From Caldifarciminota bacterium (lineage in GTDB: Bacteria > Hydrothermota > Hydrothermia > B15-G9), in NCBI GenBank assembly GCA_015489175.1, contig WGAI01000037.1, positions 1 to 54,920 of the forward strand: a stretch of 54,920 nt of DNA. The letters are read 5' to 3'. Positions 52,478-54,920 of this stretch are shown piece by piece. The position numbers were made by a program, and so were the translations under genes. The notes under the pieces are model-generated. The model ran no database searches and was not told where the DNA came from. It worked only from the letters and a program-made list of their open reading frames with translations. Position 1 is the first letter of the stretch. Each line of letters starts with the position of its first letter.

Positions 52478-54292
52478 ATGGCAGCGAACCGTTATTACGG
52501 AAAAATTCTCGATATTGACCTTACAACTCAATCCTATGAAGTCAAAGAGTTCCCTGAGGATTGGGTTTATAAATACATCGGCGGCAAAGGAATAGGTGCA
52601 AGGATTTTGTATGACGAGCTGAAGCCGAACACCGATCCGCTCAGCCCTGAGAACATCCTTATCTTCATCCCCGGTCCTCTGTCAGGCACGATAGCACCGA
52701 CTGCGGGGCGATGGGCGATTGTGACTAAATCTCCGCATACCGGCCTTTATCTCGATTCTCAGGTTGGTGGCCATTTTGTGCCAAAGATGAGGAAAACAGG
52801 CTACGACATATTCGTAATTCGGGGTAAGGCCGAGAAACCCGTTTACCTTTACATCGATGATGAAAAGGTTGAGTTTCATGATGCTTCGTTTTTGTGGGGG
52901 AAAGGCATTTTTGAGACAGAGGACACCCTGAAAAGCATGTATCCCGGCTCAGAGGTCGGTTCAATAGGTCCTGCTGGTGAAAATCTGGTCACATTTGCGC
53001 TTATTGGGTTTAACAAGTATCGTCATGCGGGAAGGGGCGGTGCCGGCGCCGTTATGGGGTCAAAGAACCTCAAAGCAGTTGTTGTGAGAGGCACTAAGAG
53101 ACTTGAATACTATGATCCGAAAGGCTTGAGGGAACTGACGCGCGAGCTGAACAAGATCATCGCCATGCATCCGGTTATGAAGAAAAGGCGCGACATTGGA
53201 ACTCCGATGTGGGTTAGAATGGCTAACGAAGGCGGATTCCTGCCCACGCGGAACTATTCAAGGGGCGTTTTTGAATACGCAGAGGAGATTTCTGGCGAGA
53301 GGATGAGGGAAACCATCTGGGTCAGGAACAAAGCGTGTTATGCCTGCACCATAGCCTGCGGTAAGCTGACACATGTCCGTGAAGGCGAATTCAAGTGCAC
53401 TGAGGTGGAAGGGCCAGAATACGAGACCCTTGCTCTCATGGGATCTAACACGGAGGTGCGCGATCTCAACGCTGTGGCATACGCGAACAAACTCTGCGAC
53501 GATCTCGGACTTGACACGATTTCCATGGGCAATGTGACAGGTTTCGCAATGGAGGCATACGAGAGAGGCCTGATAAAGGATTCGGATGTGGACGGGCTTG
53601 AGCTCAGGTTTGGAAACTACCACGCCATGATCGAGCTCATCAAGAGGGTAGCCTACCGTGAAGGCGCTGTTGGAGAACTGTTCTCGCATGGCGTCAAACC
53701 GGCTGCCGAGAAAATAGGACAGGGGGCCGAAAAGTTTGCCATCCATGTGAAAGGCCTTGAGCTTCCGGGAGTTGAGCCGCGCGCATCGTGGGGTATGGCG
53801 TTGGCTTTTGCCACAGCCGATCGCGGCGGATGCCATCAGAGATGCTGGACGCCTACGGCTGAACTCAACGGTATTTTACCAAGGTTTTCGACCGAGGGCG
53901 TGCCCAAATTCGTCAAAGAAACCCAGGACGAGAGGGCTGCCTGCTTCTCGCTGGTGCTTTGCGATTTTGCCCCGTTCGATGTATCCCATTTCGCAAAACT
54001 TCTCTACTACGCAACCGGCGTCGCACTTAGCGATGAAGAATACCTTAAGGCTGGCGAGAGAATTTGGAACCTCGCAAGGATGTTCAATGTCAGAGAAGGA
54101 TTTACCCGCAAAGATGATACGCTTCCGGGCAGGATAATGGAGGAGCCAGCTCCCGTCGGCCCGGCTAAGGGACTAAAAATCACTCAGGAGATACTGGATA
54201 AGATGTTGGACGAGTATTACGAGCTGAGAGGCTGGGACAAGAACGGCATTCCGACCGAAGAGAAGCTAAAAGAACTTGGACTGGAGTGGTAG
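52478..54292 (+). CDS. aor: Tungsten-type aldehyde:ferredoxin oxidoreductase
   Basis: A 604-residue enzyme of the AOR family, full length. The N-terminal domain binds the bis-pterin W cofactor (GKGIGARILYDEL, PGPLSGTIAPTAGRW, GPAGENLV, GRGGAGAVMGSKNLKAVVV). The [4Fe-4S] ligands Cys287, Cys290, Cys294 and Cys495 match the spacing of the Pyrococcus enzyme. It oxidises aldehydes to acids with ferredoxin, or the reverse, in the cytoplasm. GGAGGTG before the ATG at 52478 sets the start over an upstream ATG at 52451. It is a single gene closed by a strong terminator, and the probable maturase lies in the divergent operon. Confidence 0.95.
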   Translation: MAANRYYGKILDIDLTTQSYEVKEFPEDWVYKYIGGKGIGARILYDELKPNTDPLSPENILIFIPGPLSGTIAPTAGRWAIVTKSPHTGLYLDSQVGGHFVPKMRKTGYDIFVIRGKAEKPVYLYIDDEKVEFHDASFLWGKGIFETEDTLKSMYPGSEVGSIGPAGENLVTFALIGFNKYRHAGRGGAGAVMGSKNLKAVVVRGTKRLEYYDPKGLRELTRELNKIIAMHPVMKKRRDIGTPMWVRMANEGGFLPTRNYSRGVFEYAEEISGERMRETIWVRNKACYACTIACGKLTHVREGEFKCTEVEGPEYETLALMGSNTEVRDLNAVAYANKLCDDLGLDTISMGNVTGFAMEAYERGLIKDSDVDGLELRFGNYHAMIELIKRVAYREGAVGELFSHGVKPAAEKIGQGAEKFAIHVKGLELPGVEPRASWGMALAFATADRGGCHQRCWTPTAELNGILPRFSTEGVPKFVKETQDERAACFSLVLCDFAPFDVSHFAKLLYYATGVALSDEEYLKAGERIWNLARMFNVREGFTRKDDTLPGRIMEEPAPVGPAKGLKITQEILDKMLDEYYELRGWDKNGIPTEEKLKELGLEW

Positions 54293-54312
54293 ATCGATTT
54301 ACGACCGTTTTC

Positions 54313-54339
54313 TTGCGGCGGGGCGAAGCCCCGCCGCAA
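54313..54339 (+). terminator. Rho-independent terminator of AOR
   Basis: Twelve-bp stem TTGCGGCGGGGC/GCCCCGCCGCAA with GAA loop, then ACTTTTTCC. Confidence 0.92.
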
Positions 54340-54631
54340 ACTTTTTCCTCACCCCGTAAAGCAATGACATGGCATCAAAACATCAGGCCGTATCTGCCAA
54401 ACGGATGAACCTTATCCAACCTACCTTTGGCTAATCATGGACCGTTTCCGAAATCTGTGTGGAGTTTCCTGTTCTTTTCCGCGGCATTTAACCCTGATAA
54501 CGGGCAAAGGCTGTCCTGTTACGACGATCGGCATCCCATTTTGACTCTGAAGATTAACAGATTAAGCCAGGATCAACTCTTAAGACACTACCTGTGGCGG
54601 GCAGATCGAGAGGATTTTTTCAGAAGCGGGT
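54340..54631. other. Intergenic stretch without a recognisable gene
   Basis: 292 nt between the AOR terminator and the hairpin at 54632. A 75-codon open frame (54427-54654) runs through it into that hairpin but has no SD, no recognisable sequence and unusual composition, so I do not call it. Confidence 0.6.
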
Positions 54632-54675
54632 TAACCGAGGGGGCTGCCTCTTAAGAGGCAGCCCTGTGTCGGTTA
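54632..54675 (-). terminator. Large hairpin at the end of the right-edge gene
   Basis: Inner 10-bp stem GGGCTGCCTC/GAGGCAGCCC with TTAA loop (54641-54664) and outer 7-bp stem TAACCGA/TCGGTTA (54632-54638, 54669-54675). The outer arm contains the stop codon of the minus-strand gene. No good U tract follows on either strand. Confidence 0.6.
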
Positions 54676-54920
54676 TTGGCCTGGGCATTTATAAATCTTG
54701 GCCGTCTTGAATGCCAGGGTGAAGCTGCCGCCGAGTGCGTTCAAAAGGTAATCAACCACTGTAAATTCAGTCTGAACGACAACATTCCCTTTCTGAGGCA
54801 TTATGCTTGATGTGGTGTTATCCCCAAGAGGCACAAGACCATACAGCAGATAAACATAACGCTTCTGAGCATACAGAGTGCATCCAGCTATGCCTGACTG
54901 TCCTGTCTGAGCCAGTTTCA
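54673..54920 (-). CDS. C-terminal part of a small Bor-like protein, start beyond the window
   Basis: Minus-strand reading from the right edge gives about 82 codons to TAA at 54675-54673. Visible sequence includes GCTLYAQKRYVYLLYGLVPLG, then VVVQTEFTVVDYLLNALGGS and a closing KTAKIYKCPGQ. The pattern of a YxxxGLVPLG segment, a TE-x-TVVDxLLN segment and a final basic Cys strand resembles the Bor/Iss-type small lipoprotein family. The N-terminus and any lipobox are outside the window, so this is tentative. Confidence 0.6.
   Translation of the reverse strand, partial: KLAQTGQSGIAGCTLYAQKRYVYLLYGLVPLGDNTTSSIMPQKGNVVVQTEFTVVDYLLNALGGSFTLAFKTAKIYKCPGQ

Noticed and set aside
54427-54654. 75-codon plus-strand frame after AOR
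   Set aside because: It runs into the hairpin at 54641, has no SD and no family resemblance.

Overview
The window reads as a stretch of chromosome from an anaerobic, Gram-negative-type bacterium. The envelope is shown by lpxB (lipid A), a PorV/UPF0164-like outer-membrane protein, a second probable beta-barrel, a SurA-like periplasmic isomerase and lipoproteins. The anaerobic lifestyle is suggested by a tungsten-type aldehyde:ferredoxin oxidoreductase (AOR), its probable radical-SAM maturase, two ferredoxin-containing MinD-type ATPases and a flavodoxin/ferredoxin fusion. The mix of PorV-like barrel, PEGA protein, Lon/ClpXP/trigger-factor operon and AOR would suit an uncultured FCB-like or WOR-3-like candidate phylum. 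That placement is inference; no rRNA is present to fix it.

Layout, left to right. 1-4.2 kb is accessory: a NACHT NTPase cut by the left edge, a secreted alpha/beta hydrolase, an unknown protein and a macrodomain protein. 4.2-12 kb is housekeeping: rpsA diverges from a tight block recA-tpiA-secG-rplU-prfA-prmC-pgeF, followed by a PEGA-repeat protein and a lone BtuF-like binding protein. 13.5-18.8 kb (minus strand) holds a FIST sensor next to a V4R-GGDEF cyclase, dxr, a coiled-coil membrane protein and a SLOG-like/ART-like fusion. 18.8-24.4 kb is the operon tig-clpP-clpX-lon, followed by tRNA-Thr, lpdA-holA and a saccharopine-dehydrogenase-family gene.

28.7-33.5 kb is one tightly overlapping plus-strand operon: LytR_C lipoprotein, lpxB, outer-membrane protein, KaiC-like ATPase and two small membrane proteins. 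33.8-37 kb has a sugar nucleotidyltransferase fused to a degenerate phosphomannomutase domain, then a methyltransferase. 37-40 kb is a DUF5320-GYD-NifX-MinD-MinD cluster thought to work on metal clusters. 40-43.4 kb has tRNA-Leu, acpP, fabF and guaA. 43.6-44.3 kb is a decayed secreted-protein gene, followed by tRNA-Ser, rhomboid, an acyl-CoA ligase and an EFR1-type ferredoxin. 47.7-54.3 kb has hsp20, the radical-SAM maturase, SurA-like isomerase, SEC59-like membrane enzyme and PorV-like protein, all minus, diverging from AOR. A small Bor-like protein enters from the right edge.

Promoters are close to the sigma-70 consensus; all three tRNA genes have one and none encodes CCA. Four genes (NACHT, SLOG-ART, LytR_C lipoprotein, PorV-like) have a -10 box only 7-9 nt before the ATG and no Shine-Dalgarno sequence, which suggests leaderless mRNAs beside SD-led genes. 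No CRISPR array, insertion sequence, rRNA or replication origin was seen.
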